Assembly (NCBI RefSeq): GCF_020193655.1
Contig: NZ_JADYVE010000005.1
Location: 372,001-436,000 of the forward strand
Source of the DNA: Ensifer sp. IC3342
GTDB lineage: Bacteria; Pseudomonadota; Alphaproteobacteria; Rhizobiales; Rhizobiaceae
Direction of reading: 5' to 3'
Length of the DNA: 64,000 bases
Shown: positions 44,740 to 52,798 of the stretch, in pieces
Layout of the letters: every line of letters begins with the position of its first letter
Position numbering within the stretch: the first letter of the stretch is position 1
The notes under the pieces: model-generated
The model's input: the letters and a program-made list of their open reading frames with translations, nothing else
Databases searched by the model: none
What the model was told of the DNA's origin: nothing
Made by a program: the position numbers and the translations under genes

Positions 44740-45978
44740 ATGGAAGTGGCAAGAATTCTGCTCGTCGCGCCGACCTGTGATGGCGAAGATGTCGGCGAGG
44801 CTTGGGTCGCTTTTCAGTGGGCCCGACGGCTTAGCGAGCGCCACGAACTTACCCTGCTGACGTACCACAAGAGAGGCGCAACGCCGGCGGCTAAACAATT
44901 GAGCGGCATCAAAATCGTGGAGTGGAGGGAGCCGCCGATTCTCGGGCGGGCGGAACGGCTGAACAGCATGATGAAACCCGCCTATATACCGTTCTACTTC
45001 CGCGCTCGTCGTTGGATCCGTGATGCTTTTGATCGCGGCGAGCGCTTCGATCTGGTGCATCAGCCGGTTCCGGTTGCTATGCGCTATCCGTCGCCAGCGG
45101 CCAATCTGGGCTTGCCGCTCGTTATCGGGCCAGTTGGAGGGGGCCTGTTGTCTCCTCCCGGTTTCGCAACCGAAGAGGTGTCCGCTCCATGGTTCATAGG
45201 AATGCGTCGGTTGGACGGCTTTCGCTGGCGCTGGGACCCCTTACTGCGCGGTACATTTCAAAACGCAGACTGTGTGCTTGGTATCGCGGGATATGTGAAG
45301 GAACAACTTGCCGGCATCCGCCTGCGACGCTTCGAAGTCATGAGCGAGACCGGCCTCGATGAGATTCCGCCGCCGGTCAACCGGGCGGGGCGTTCGGGGC
45401 CGACGAAGCTGCTTTACGTTGGACGTCTCGTCCGGACGAAGGGTGCGCGCGATATTATCCGCGCCATGGCCCTTGTACGAGATCTTGCGGTCGAGCTTGA
45501 TATCGTGGGGGAGGGCCCCGAGCGCAGTGAATGCGAGGCCCTCATCACATCGCTTGACCTCAACGAACGCATCACGCTGCATGGATGGCGACCGAAGGAA
45601 GAACTGGCCGCATTCTACAGGCGGGCGGACGTATTCGTCTTTCCAAGCTATCGCGAGCCAGGCGGAAATGTCGCATTGGAAGCGATGGGATATTCGCTCC
45701 CGCTTGTCGTGGTTGACCGCGGTGGGCCAGGAAGCGCGACCTCGGAGCGTTGTGCGATAAAGCTTCCCATCACCACGCCTGATGCGCTAGCGGCTGACGT
45801 CGCTGCAGCAATTCGCCGACTTGCGATCAATCCGCCACTGCGCCAACAGATGGGACTCGCTGCACATGAACATGTCACGCAAACCGCCCTGTGGTCGAAG
45901 AAACTCGATCGAATGGATTTAATCTACAGGGATATTATTGGCACAACTGCGCCGAAGATGTCAGATGACCCCTTTTAA
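44740..45978 (+). CDS. Glycosyltransferase, GT4 family
   Basis: This cytoplasmic glycosyltransferase of about 412 residues has the GT-B fold. The N-terminal part holds ARILLVAPTCDGEDVGEAWVAFQWARRL, and the C-terminal donor-binding domain shows KLLYVGRLVRTKGARDIIRAM, the LDIVGEGPERSECEALI block and VFPSYREPGGNVALEAMGYSLPLVVVDRGGPGS (the EX7E motif of GT4, here with EPGGNVALE). Start is ATG 44740 or a GTG one codon before. It faces the GT2 gene tail to tail, with 18 bp overlap. It adds one sugar to the growing polysaccharide unit; donor and linkage are unknown. Confidence 0.88.
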   Translation: MEVARILLVAPTCDGEDVGEAWVAFQWARRLSERHELTLLTYHKRGATPAAKQLSGIKIVEWREPPILGRAERLNSMMKPAYIPFYFRARRWIRDAFDRGERFDLVHQPVPVAMRYPSPAANLGLPLVIGPVGGGLLSPPGFATEEVSAPWFIGMRRLDGFRWRWDPLLRGTFQNADCVLGIAGYVKEQLAGIRLRRFEVMSETGLDEIPPPVNRAGRSGPTKLLYVGRLVRTKGARDIIRAMALVRDLAVELDIVGEGPERSECEALITSLDLNERITLHGWRPKEELAAFYRRADVFVFPSYREPGGNVALEAMGYSLPLVVVDRGGPGSATSERCAIKLPITTPDALAADVAAAIRRLAINPPLRQQMGLAAHEHVTQTALWSKKLDRMDLIYRDIIGTTAPKMSDDPF

Positions 45979-46902
45979 TGTGAGGGCGGCGCGCAGCGCC
46001 GCTCGGTGCCCCGGCCCTAACACAACTCGCATGCTCTCCCCGACAATGATGGCAAGGCGAAACAGCATAGTGGCTATCGGCCCGTGATGCCGTCGATAAT
46101 AACGGACTCGATTAGAGGTCATCAGCGCAGACAAGTAAGGGTTGCGTTGGTATGCGCCACCGATGTGAACCGCGCGCGCATTCGTGTCATAAACGACCGA
46201 AAGGGCCGACCGGCGAACCCTTTCCATGTAGTCGACTTCCTCACTGTAAAGGAAGAATGATTCGTCCCAATCTCCCACGATCAGCCGCGCCCGTGCCGAG
46301 ATGGCAAGAACGGCGCCCGTCGCCCATTCAATCCGACCGCCTTGCGCATAAAGTATCGGATCGGCAACGATCTCGCCTATTCCAATCAGGGCGGCAAGCT
46401 TCGTTCCGATCAGGGCGTCCGACCAGGCCGTTATCGCAGATGGCTCACGCCGCAAGGAGCGGCAAACTTTACCGTCTTCGCCAAGGATCTGCGGGACCAC
46501 AACCCCGACCGATGCTTCGGTCAGCCGATCGACCAAATGGCGCGCCGCGCCGGGGTGAAGGCGCACGTCCGGATTGAGGACCAGAAGATCCGCGTAAGGC
46601 GCGACCGTGGCAGTGGCGGCGTTGATGCCTGCCGCATAGCCGGCATTTCGACCCATTCTGATGACCCTGGCGCCGATCGGGTGGGCAAGCGCCAGGTCGG
46701 CCGAGCCGTCGCGCGAGGCGTTGTCGACGACGATTACCTGGTAATTCGCAATCCCTTCAAGTCCCGCGGGCAGGGAATCGAGCAAGCCCGGCAACACGGA
46801 CGCACTGTTATACGTGACGATCACCACTGCGAGGCTGCCCGTCCCGTTTGGTCCCGGCACGGCGGCGCCGTGCTGTCGATCTTCCGCTTGCGGCCTGTCC
46901 AT
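45961..46902 (-). CDS. Glycosyltransferase, GT2 family (rhamnosyltransferase-like)
   Basis: This GT-A protein of about 313 residues has VVIVTYNSASVLPGLLDSLP at its N-terminus, VIVVDNASRDGSAD for nucleotide binding, LVLNPDVRLHPGAARHLV (NPD in place of the classic DxD, as in rhamnosyltransferase-like enzymes), and FFLYSEEVDYMERVRR near the acceptor site. ATG 46902 is selected because GAGGG lies seven bases upstream; an in-frame start nine codons earlier has no such signal. The C-terminal part contains a possible membrane-associated helix. It is the only minus-strand gene in this part of the locus. Confidence 0.88.
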   Translation of the reverse strand: MDRPQAEDRQHGAAVPGPNGTGSLAVVIVTYNSASVLPGLLDSLPAGLEGIANYQVIVVDNASRDGSADLALAHPIGARVIRMGRNAGYAAGINAATATVAPYADLLVLNPDVRLHPGAARHLVDRLTEASVGVVVPQILGEDGKVCRSLRREPSAITAWSDALIGTKLAALIGIGEIVADPILYAQGGRIEWATGAVLAISARARLIVGDWDESFFLYSEEVDYMERVRRSALSVVYDTNARAVHIGGAYQRNPYLSALMTSNRVRYYRRHHGPIATMLFRLAIIVGESMRVVLGPGHRAALRAALTLKGVI

Positions 46903-46999
46903 ATTGTGCCCTCGTCTGCCCCCGAGCACGGAGGTCTCTGTGATCTTTGCAGGAAGATCGCCGGCGTCAAAAGACTGTCGAGAGAGGTAGGGTGTCGGC

Positions 47000-47119
47000 C
47001 TAGCGCCGGCGCCACGTCATCCAGAAAGTCAGGTGGGGCGTGGCCTGCGTCATCCACTCGGAGTACGTCAGCACCATTGTCGGCAGTGCGCGGTTGCGCT
47101 CGTAAGTCTTTGAGCGCAC
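47000..47119 (-). CDS. Candidate very small protein upstream of the GT2 gene
   Basis: A GTG at 47119 preceded by AGGA (spacing 7) opens a 39-codon frame ending in TAG at 47000-47002. The product is rich in Trp, Thr and Arg (includes MVLTYSEWMTQATPHLTFWM) and ends in WRRR. The composition looks protein-like and not like random high-GC sequence. I do not recognise it, and it could also be the remnant of a longer gene. Confidence 0.3.
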   Translation of the reverse strand: MRSKTYERNRALPTMVLTYSEWMTQATPHLTFWMTWRRR

Positions 47120-47241
47120 TGGATTATCCTGCCTGATTTTCTACGATATTCGAGGTTTCGACGGCCCCATCGACCCGTATTCGCCGGGCCTTTGGCCGTC
47201 CTTGCCGTTTCCGTCGGGACAGCGACGCTTGGGAAAACCTC

Positions 47242-48510
47242 ATGTCGATCGAGTTTCAGCATTCGTTGTCTCCAAGAGTGGAGAGCGTACCGGGAGGCAG
47301 CAAGCTGACGCGACATTTCGCGAGCCGGATCGCGGTTGGTCCGCTCGAAAGACTGCGGGCCCTTGAAGAGGTATCGACCGACGCCTGTATCCGGGTCGAC
47401 GAGCTGATCGCTCTGGCGACGCGTGGCCTGCCGCGGATGCGCAAGAAGGTCTTGTTCGCCCACACGGCGCGCGCCGTCAAAACCAACTTGGGATGGGCGG
47501 AGCAGCCTGAAGGCGAGAGTCTTCGTTATACGGCAATGGTCGCGCTCGGATTGTCCAAGTTGGACGAGACGGCGCAGCGGCAGGTTCTCGACGGCAACAC
47601 CGCGGCCGATCTGGCACGAACGGCCGAAGCCCGCGCCGAAACGACGGACGATACAGGGGCGATCGCGCTTGCCGCGTGGGCCGCCGCGGAGGCTGGGCGT
47701 TTTCATGCTTCCCGGCTTTTCCGCCGGCTTGCGGCGCTGCTTGCCTCACAGTCCTCCGTCCATACCGTGAATTGCGCATGGGCCCTCATTGCGGCGCTTG
47801 CCGGGCGGCATTTCGGGGAGACGCGCGATTTGGCCACCTTTGCCGCCAGCCGCCTGCTCGGCGGTCAGGCCACGTCAGGACTCTTTCCACATGTGCTGCC
47901 CGCCTCGGTCAATGGCCGCCTGCATGCACATATCGGCTGCTTTGCCGATCAGGTCTATCCGATCCAGGCCCTCTCACGGCTTCACTCTGCGTATGGCGAT
48001 CCCGTCGCCATGGCGGCGGCCGAGGCATGCGCCGCGCGAATCTGCGCGCTGCAAGGACCAGCCGGACAATGGTGGTGGCATTACGACAGCCGCGACGGAA
48101 GCGTGGTCGAGGGCTATCCGGTCTACAGCGTGCATCAGCACGCCATGGCGCCAATGGCATTGCTCGACCTTCGCGAGGCCGGGGGCAGCGATCATCGACC
48201 GGCAATCGTCAGGGGGTTGGGCTGGCTCGATCGCCATCCGGAGGTTCTGGCGCCCCTCATCGCCTACGACAAGAACGTCATCTGGCGCAAGGTCGCGCGC
48301 CGCGAGCCCAACAAGGCCGTGAGGGCTATCTCCGCCTTCACCACGGCGCTGAAACCCGGCCTGCATCTTCCGTGGCTGGACGCGGTCTTCCCGCCGAGCC
48401 GGGTCGACTATGAATGCCGCCCCTATGAGCTGGGATGGCTTCTCTATGCATGGCTTTCTGGAGAGGGCGCGGTGAGCCGGGCTCCTGGCGAGGTGGATGG
48501 CAATGCCTGA
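47242..48510 (+). CDS. Uncharacterised protein of the polysaccharide locus, all-helical toroid-like
   Basis: This 422-residue protein has no signal peptide or membrane segment. It is mostly helical, with repeated paired helices and conserved-looking aromatic motifs GQWWWHYDSRDGSVVEGYPVYSVHQHAM and WLDRHPEVLAPLIAYDKNVIWRKV that recall alpha/alpha-barrel enzymes (terpene-cyclase-like, epimerase-like or glycoside-hydrolase-like folds). I cannot assign a family. Its 3' end overlaps the WecG/TagA transferase gene, so the two are translationally coupled and likely work on the same sugar. A trimming or modifying enzyme for a lipid-linked intermediate would fit, but this is speculation. Confidence 0.8.
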   Translation: MSIEFQHSLSPRVESVPGGSKLTRHFASRIAVGPLERLRALEEVSTDACIRVDELIALATRGLPRMRKKVLFAHTARAVKTNLGWAEQPEGESLRYTAMVALGLSKLDETAQRQVLDGNTAADLARTAEARAETTDDTGAIALAAWAAAEAGRFHASRLFRRLAALLASQSSVHTVNCAWALIAALAGRHFGETRDLATFAASRLLGGQATSGLFPHVLPASVNGRLHAHIGCFADQVYPIQALSRLHSAYGDPVAMAAAEACAARICALQGPAGQWWWHYDSRDGSVVEGYPVYSVHQHAMAPMALLDLREAGGSDHRPAIVRGLGWLDRHPEVLAPLIAYDKNVIWRKVARREPNKAVRAISAFTTALKPGLHLPWLDAVFPPSRVDYECRPYELGWLLYAWLSGEGAVSRAPGEVDGNA

Positions 48511-49306
48511 CCTGTTGCAGCGATCCGACACGAACTCCAACCGCCAACTATTGTTCGGCATGTATCTGGATGCCGTACGAATGGACGATGTTATCGAGGC
48601 CTGCCGCAGAGCGCTCATCACGCGCAGCCCGATCATGCTCGGGGTATTGAACGCCGCCAAGATCGTCAAGCTGCGCAGGGACACGCTGTTGCGCAATTCG
48701 CTCACGGAATGCGACCTTCTGTTGGCCGATGGCCAATCGATCGTGTGGGCCAGCAAGCTGCTCGGACGGCCACTGCCGGAGCGCATCGCCGGCATCGACA
48801 TTTTCGAGCGGCTACTGGCGCTGGCCCACAAGGAAAACCGTTCTATCGCGCTTCTCGGAGCCCGGCCCGAAGTATTGCAGAAGCTGGAGGAGCGGCTTCG
48901 CGAGCGCTTTCCCGGGCTACGTATCGCATGCAGCTATGACGGCTATTTTCAGCCGAACGAGGCGGGTCTGATCGCGGCGGGGATCAGGGATTCCGGAGCG
49001 GACATGCTGTTCCTCGGAATGACGTCCCCCAAGAAAGAAATCTTTATCGGCAAATATGGCCCGTCGCTCAACGTTCCCGTATTGCACGGCGTCGGCGGCT
49101 CGTTCGATGTGCTGGCGGGTATCACGAAGCGGGCGCCGCTTGCCTGGCAGCGCGTCGGAATGGAGTGGGCATATCGCTTGCTCCAGGAACCGCGCAGGCT
49201 GGCGTGGCGCTACCTGACCACCAACGCGACCTTCGTCCAGCTCTCGCTCAAGGAATTCGTCCATCCTGCCCCTGCGTTTGGACCCGAGAGGATCACGGGC
49301 AGATGA
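48503..49306 (+). CDS. WecG/TagA/CpsF-family glycosyltransferase (GT26)
   Basis: This transferase of about 267 residues has the family core: LNAAKIVKLRRDTLLRNSL, the ADGQSIVWASKLLG motif with the catalytic Asp, RIAGIDIFERLL, then GYFQPNE and LFLGMTSPKKEIFI with GVGGSFDVLAGITKRAP. WecG moves N-acetylmannosaminuronic acid to lipid-linked GlcNAc; TagA moves ManNAc. With wecC and wecB directly downstream, a ManNAcA transferase role is the best guess. ATG 48503 is preferred to ATG 48497 because AGGTGG (48491-48496) is six bases from it and touches the other. Confidence 0.9.
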   Translation: MPDLLQRSDTNSNRQLLFGMYLDAVRMDDVIEACRRALITRSPIMLGVLNAAKIVKLRRDTLLRNSLTECDLLLADGQSIVWASKLLGRPLPERIAGIDIFERLLALAHKENRSIALLGARPEVLQKLEERLRERFPGLRIACSYDGYFQPNEAGLIAAGIRDSGADMLFLGMTSPKKEIFIGKYGPSLNVPVLHGVGGSFDVLAGITKRAPLAWQRVGMEWAYRLLQEPRRLAWRYLTTNATFVQLSLKEFVHPAPAFGPERITGR

Positions 49307-49351
49307 CCGGAAACCCACGCCAAACTACCCGACGGATGCGGAGCATGTTCA

Positions 49352-50608
49352 ATGAGTGAAGCGTTCAGAGGCCGGCTGGCCATACTCGGCATGGGTTACA
49401 TAGGCCTGCCGACCGCCGTTGCGATTGCGACCCGGGGCGTCGACGTCATTGGGGTCGACATAAATCCCGCGACGGTCGCGGCCGTATCGCGCGGCGAGGT
49501 ACCCTTCGTCGAGCCCGATCTCGCCGTCGCCGTCAGCGGCGCAGTCGCCATGGGCCGACTTACCGCGACGTCGGAAGTGCCGGAGGCCGATGCCTTCATC
49601 ATCGCGGTCCCGACGCCTTTCAACGAAGACAGGACCGCGGACCTGTCTTATGTGGAGGCTGCGGCCAAGCAGATCGCCCCCAGGCTGCGACCCGGCAATA
49701 TCGTGGTGCTGGAGTCGACATCGCCTCCCGGCACGACTGAAAAGGTGGGCGGCTGGATCGGCGATCTGCGGCCTGACCTGAGGATGCCTCGCGACGGCGA
49801 GACGGGTGCGGACATATTCGTTGCCCACTGCCCCGAAAGGGTGCTGCCGGGCCGCATCATGATCGAGATCGTCACGAACGACCGCGTCGTCGGCGGCCTC
49901 ACGCCAAGATGCGCGGAGAAGGCCGCATCCATCTACCGCCTGTTCGCGCAAGGCGAGATCCTGCTCACCGATGCGGCAAGCGCGGAAATGGCGAAGCTCG
50001 TCGAAAACGCCTATCGCGACGTCAACATCGCCTTCGCCAACGAGCTCTCGCTGATCAGCGAGTCACTTCACATCGATGTTTGGGAAGTGATCCGGCTTGC
50101 GAACCGGCATCCGCGGGTCAGTATCCTCAATCCCGGTCCAGGCGTGGGTGGGCATTGCATACCGGTAGATCCCTGGTTCATCGTTTCCGCGGCCCCGCAA
50201 TTGTCGCGGCTGATCCGTACGGCACGCGAGGTCAATGACCGTCGGCCGCACGATGTGGCCGAGCGTGTGGTGGCGAAGGCGCAGCGGTTCCGAGCGCCGA
50301 CGATCGCCTGCCTGGGGCTGACCTTCAAGGCGAATGTCGACGACGTGAGGGAAAGCCCGGCCGTCGAAGTCGTTGGACTCATTGCCAAGGCTCTGCCGGA
50401 GGTCGAGATCTTCGTTTCGGATCCGTATGTCAGCGCGCTGCCGGCCCCGCTGTCAGGGTACTCCAACCTGCACCTCGAGGGCGCTTACCAGGCCGTGGAA
50501 CGCGCCGATATCGTTGTGCTGCTGGTCGAACACGAGCCGTTCAAGGCGATCAGGCACACGCGCCTAGGCGGCAAAGTCGTTTACGACACGCGCGGGGCGT
50601 GGCGCTAA
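49352..50608 (+). CDS. wecC: UDP-N-acetyl-D-mannosamine dehydrogenase
   Basis: This 418-residue UDP-sugar 6-dehydrogenase has an N-terminal NAD domain (LAILGMGYIGLPTAVAIATRGVDVIGVD), VPTPFNEDRTADLSYVEAA, the central Lys/Asn segment MAKLVENAYRDVNIAFANEL and the catalytic Cys at about residue 269 in GPGVGGHCIPVDPWF. This is the WecC/WbpA type that converts UDP-ManNAc to UDP-ManNAcA with two NAD. The converging wecB gene makes UDP-ManNAc, and the preceding WecG-like enzyme would use the product. A UDP-GlcNAc dehydrogenase activity is possible too, since a diacetamido uronic acid pathway begins that way. Confidence 0.92.
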   Translation: MSEAFRGRLAILGMGYIGLPTAVAIATRGVDVIGVDINPATVAAVSRGEVPFVEPDLAVAVSGAVAMGRLTATSEVPEADAFIIAVPTPFNEDRTADLSYVEAAAKQIAPRLRPGNIVVLESTSPPGTTEKVGGWIGDLRPDLRMPRDGETGADIFVAHCPERVLPGRIMIEIVTNDRVVGGLTPRCAEKAASIYRLFAQGEILLTDAASAEMAKLVENAYRDVNIAFANELSLISESLHIDVWEVIRLANRHPRVSILNPGPGVGGHCIPVDPWFIVSAAPQLSRLIRTAREVNDRRPHDVAERVVAKAQRFRAPTIACLGLTFKANVDDVRESPAVEVVGLIAKALPEVEIFVSDPYVSALPAPLSGYSNLHLEGAYQAVERADIVVLLVEHEPFKAIRHTRLGGKVVYDTRGAWR

Positions 50609-51766
50609 CTGCGCTTCGGCGAAATCGAGGGCCGTGTCGAATTCCACCGGCAGAGTTCCGAGGCCGAAAAAGTGCTCGATCGCCCGGGTCGAGCGCATCG
50701 CGGCCTGTCCGTCTCCATAGGGGTTCACCGCGTGCGCCATGGCCTGATAGGCCGCCCGATCGGTCAGCAATGTCGTCACTTCGCGCACGATGCGATCCTC
50801 GTCCGTACCGACGAGCCGAACGGTGCCGGCGGCAACGGCTTCCGGGCGTTCGGTCGTCTCACGCAGGACAAGCACCGGCTTCCCGAGGGTCGGCGCCTCT
50901 TCCTGGACGCCGCCGCTATCCGTCAAAACCACGGAACAGTCGCGCATCGCCTGGACGAAATCGCTGTAGTTGAGCGGTCGCGTCACCAGGACATTGTCGA
51001 GGCCGACGAGCGGGGGCAGGAGCACGTCGCGCACGATTGGATTGAGGTGCGCGGGCAACAGGAACACGACCTCGGGAAACGCGCTTGCCAGCCGGGCGAT
51101 GGCACGGGCCGTTCGCGCCATCGGCTCTCCCCAGGATTCGCGTCGATGCGCCGTGACCAGAACGCTCCTCTTGCCGGAGCTTCTCTGCATGTCCGGGTTG
51201 TCGGGTGGCGTGTTGCGCGACGCGACATGGAGCAGGGCGTCGATGACGGTATTGCCGGTGACGACGATGGCGCGCTCGTCCACGCCATCGTAAAGGAGGT
51301 TGGCCTTCGATGTCTGCGTCGGCGCCAGATGCAGGGAAGCGAGTTGCGTCGTCAGGCGGCGGTTCAGTTCTTCCGGAAACGGATTGTAGCGGTCGCCCGT
51401 TCTCAGCCCCGCTTCGAGGTGGATCAACGGAACCTTTCGATAGAAGGCTGCCAGTGCCGCCGCAAAGCAACTGGTCGTGTCGCCCTGGACCAGCACGGCA
51501 TCGGGCTCCTCCGCCTCTATCACGCCGGAGACGCCGCCTAGCACGCGATTGGTGATATCCTCCAGCCTTTGCCCCTGCGTGATGATGTTGAGATCATGGC
51601 TGGGGCGGATGTCAAACAGGCTGTTGACCTGGTCGAGCATTTCGCGGTGTTGGCCCGTAACGGCGACGATGGGCGTGCAATGGGGCGAGCGACCGAGCTC
51701 GGCGATCAACGGCGCCAATTTGACGGCTTCAGGGCGCGTCCCATAAACAATCAACACCTTGCGCAT
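50564..51766 (-). CDS. wecB: UDP-N-acetylglucosamine 2-epimerase (non-hydrolysing)
   Basis: This 400-residue protein of the WecB/MnaA family begins VLIVYGTRPEAVKLAPLIAEL and carries VQGDTTSCFAAALAAFYRKVPLIHLEAGLRTGDRYNPFPEELNR and DSGGVQEEAPTLGKPVLVLRETTERPEAV, which include the catalytic acidic and His residues. It interconverts UDP-GlcNAc and UDP-ManNAc. Its last 45 bp overlap the end of wecC on the opposite strand, so the two genes converge. The start has AGGAGAGG upstream. An alternative is the 2,3-diacetamido epimerase WbpI, which is a close relative and also compatible with the WlbA/WlbB-like genes at the right edge. Confidence 0.91.
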   Translation of the reverse strand: MRKVLIVYGTRPEAVKLAPLIAELGRSPHCTPIVAVTGQHREMLDQVNSLFDIRPSHDLNIITQGQRLEDITNRVLGGVSGVIEAEEPDAVLVQGDTTSCFAAALAAFYRKVPLIHLEAGLRTGDRYNPFPEELNRRLTTQLASLHLAPTQTSKANLLYDGVDERAIVVTGNTVIDALLHVASRNTPPDNPDMQRSSGKRSVLVTAHRRESWGEPMARTARAIARLASAFPEVVFLLPAHLNPIVRDVLLPPLVGLDNVLVTRPLNYSDFVQAMRDCSVVLTDSGGVQEEAPTLGKPVLVLRETTERPEAVAAGTVRLVGTDEDRIVREVTTLLTDRAAYQAMAHAVNPYGDGQAAMRSTRAIEHFFGLGTLPVEFDTALDFAEAQLAPRPARVVNDFAA

Positions 51767-51929
51767 GCCGGCCTCTCCTTCTGACCATGACGCTGGGATC
51801 GCGATGACCTCGGCAAATCTCCCTCGGTCGGGCGCGATCGATCTCGCCTTCGGAAGCAGGCGGAACGCCTGCTTTCTTCATGCCCCCATGCGGCTCCCGA
51901 CGCCGCTCGGAATCCGTTTCCGCAGCGCC

Positions 51930-52721
51930 TCAGTAGCCGCGGTGATAGCGGCAGTTGTTCAGCACAACACCAAGGACGTTGCTCTTCTCTGACAGGTATT
52001 GCTCGCAGGAATCGACTTCACTGAGCGTGGTCCGCTCGGCCGCCGCGACCAGGATCACGCAGTCGACATTCGGCAGAAACGCTATGACGTCGTCGGTGGA
52101 AAGCATGGACGACATATCGTAGAGGATGACGTCCGGGTTCATTTTTTGCCGCAGTTCCCGCAACACCCTTGTCGTCTCGGGGCTTTGCAGCGTTTCCGCT
52201 GAAAATTGCACGGGCTGGCCGTTGACGCCGACAGCCAGATTGCTGTCGTAGCGCAGGAAGACGTCGCTGATTTCACGCTGGCCGCTGAGGAAGTTTTCGA
52301 ATGGGGGCAAGCCTGTCACCCCAAGCCTCTCGCCGATCTGCGGCCGTCGCAAATCCACGTCGACGAGCAGAGTGCGGCAATCCTTCTGATCGGCGAGGCT
52401 GAACGCCAGGTTCAACGCGAGGAAGGTCTTTCCACACGCCGGCGTGGGGGACGTGATCGCGACGGACGTCCAGCTGTTCTGCCTCAGCGTTTGCAGGATC
52501 TTCGTGCGCATCATGTCGAATTGAGTGCGCGCTGGATTCGACCGGTTGGTGGTCACAACGCGATTTTGGGCGAGGATCGCGGGATCAACGCGAAGCGGTG
52601 GCAGGCTGTCCCAAAGTACTTCACTCTCGATCCGCGAGCAGGCGTGAATTGTCTGTTCCGAAGCTCGCTCTATGGCGCGGACCTGGACGATTCCCTGAAG
52701 CGATGTGGAAATACTTTCCAT
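51930..52721 (-). CDS. Polysaccharide tyrosine-autokinase-like ATPase (CpsD/CapB type)
   Basis: This 263-residue P-loop protein of the MinD/BY-kinase group has Walker A SPTPACGKTFLALNLAF, Walker A' LLVDVDLRRPQIGE and Walker B VILYDMSSML. The P-loop departs from the usual PGEGKT/S (ACGKT), and the C-terminus ends in NNCRYHRGY without the normal cluster of several tyrosines. It probably regulates chain length and export with the Wzz-like protein encoded just upstream in the same transcript. Kinase activity is uncertain because of these changes. It is encoded separately from the membrane partner, as in Gram-positive systems, and not fused as in Wzc. Confidence 0.85.
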   Translation of the reverse strand: MESISTSLQGIVQVRAIERASEQTIHACSRIESEVLWDSLPPLRVDPAILAQNRVVTTNRSNPARTQFDMMRTKILQTLRQNSWTSVAITSPTPACGKTFLALNLAFSLADQKDCRTLLVDVDLRRPQIGERLGVTGLPPFENFLSGQREISDVFLRYDSNLAVGVNGQPVQFSAETLQSPETTRVLRELRQKMNPDVILYDMSSMLSTDDVIAFLPNVDCVILVAAAERTTLSEVDSCEQYLSEKSNVLGVVLNNCRYHRGY

Positions 52722-52798
52722 GATTTATTGTCGATCCTCTGTCGAGTTGTTATTATTCTTATTTCAATGTCGTGGTATTGAATCACTTTTGCATGAAT

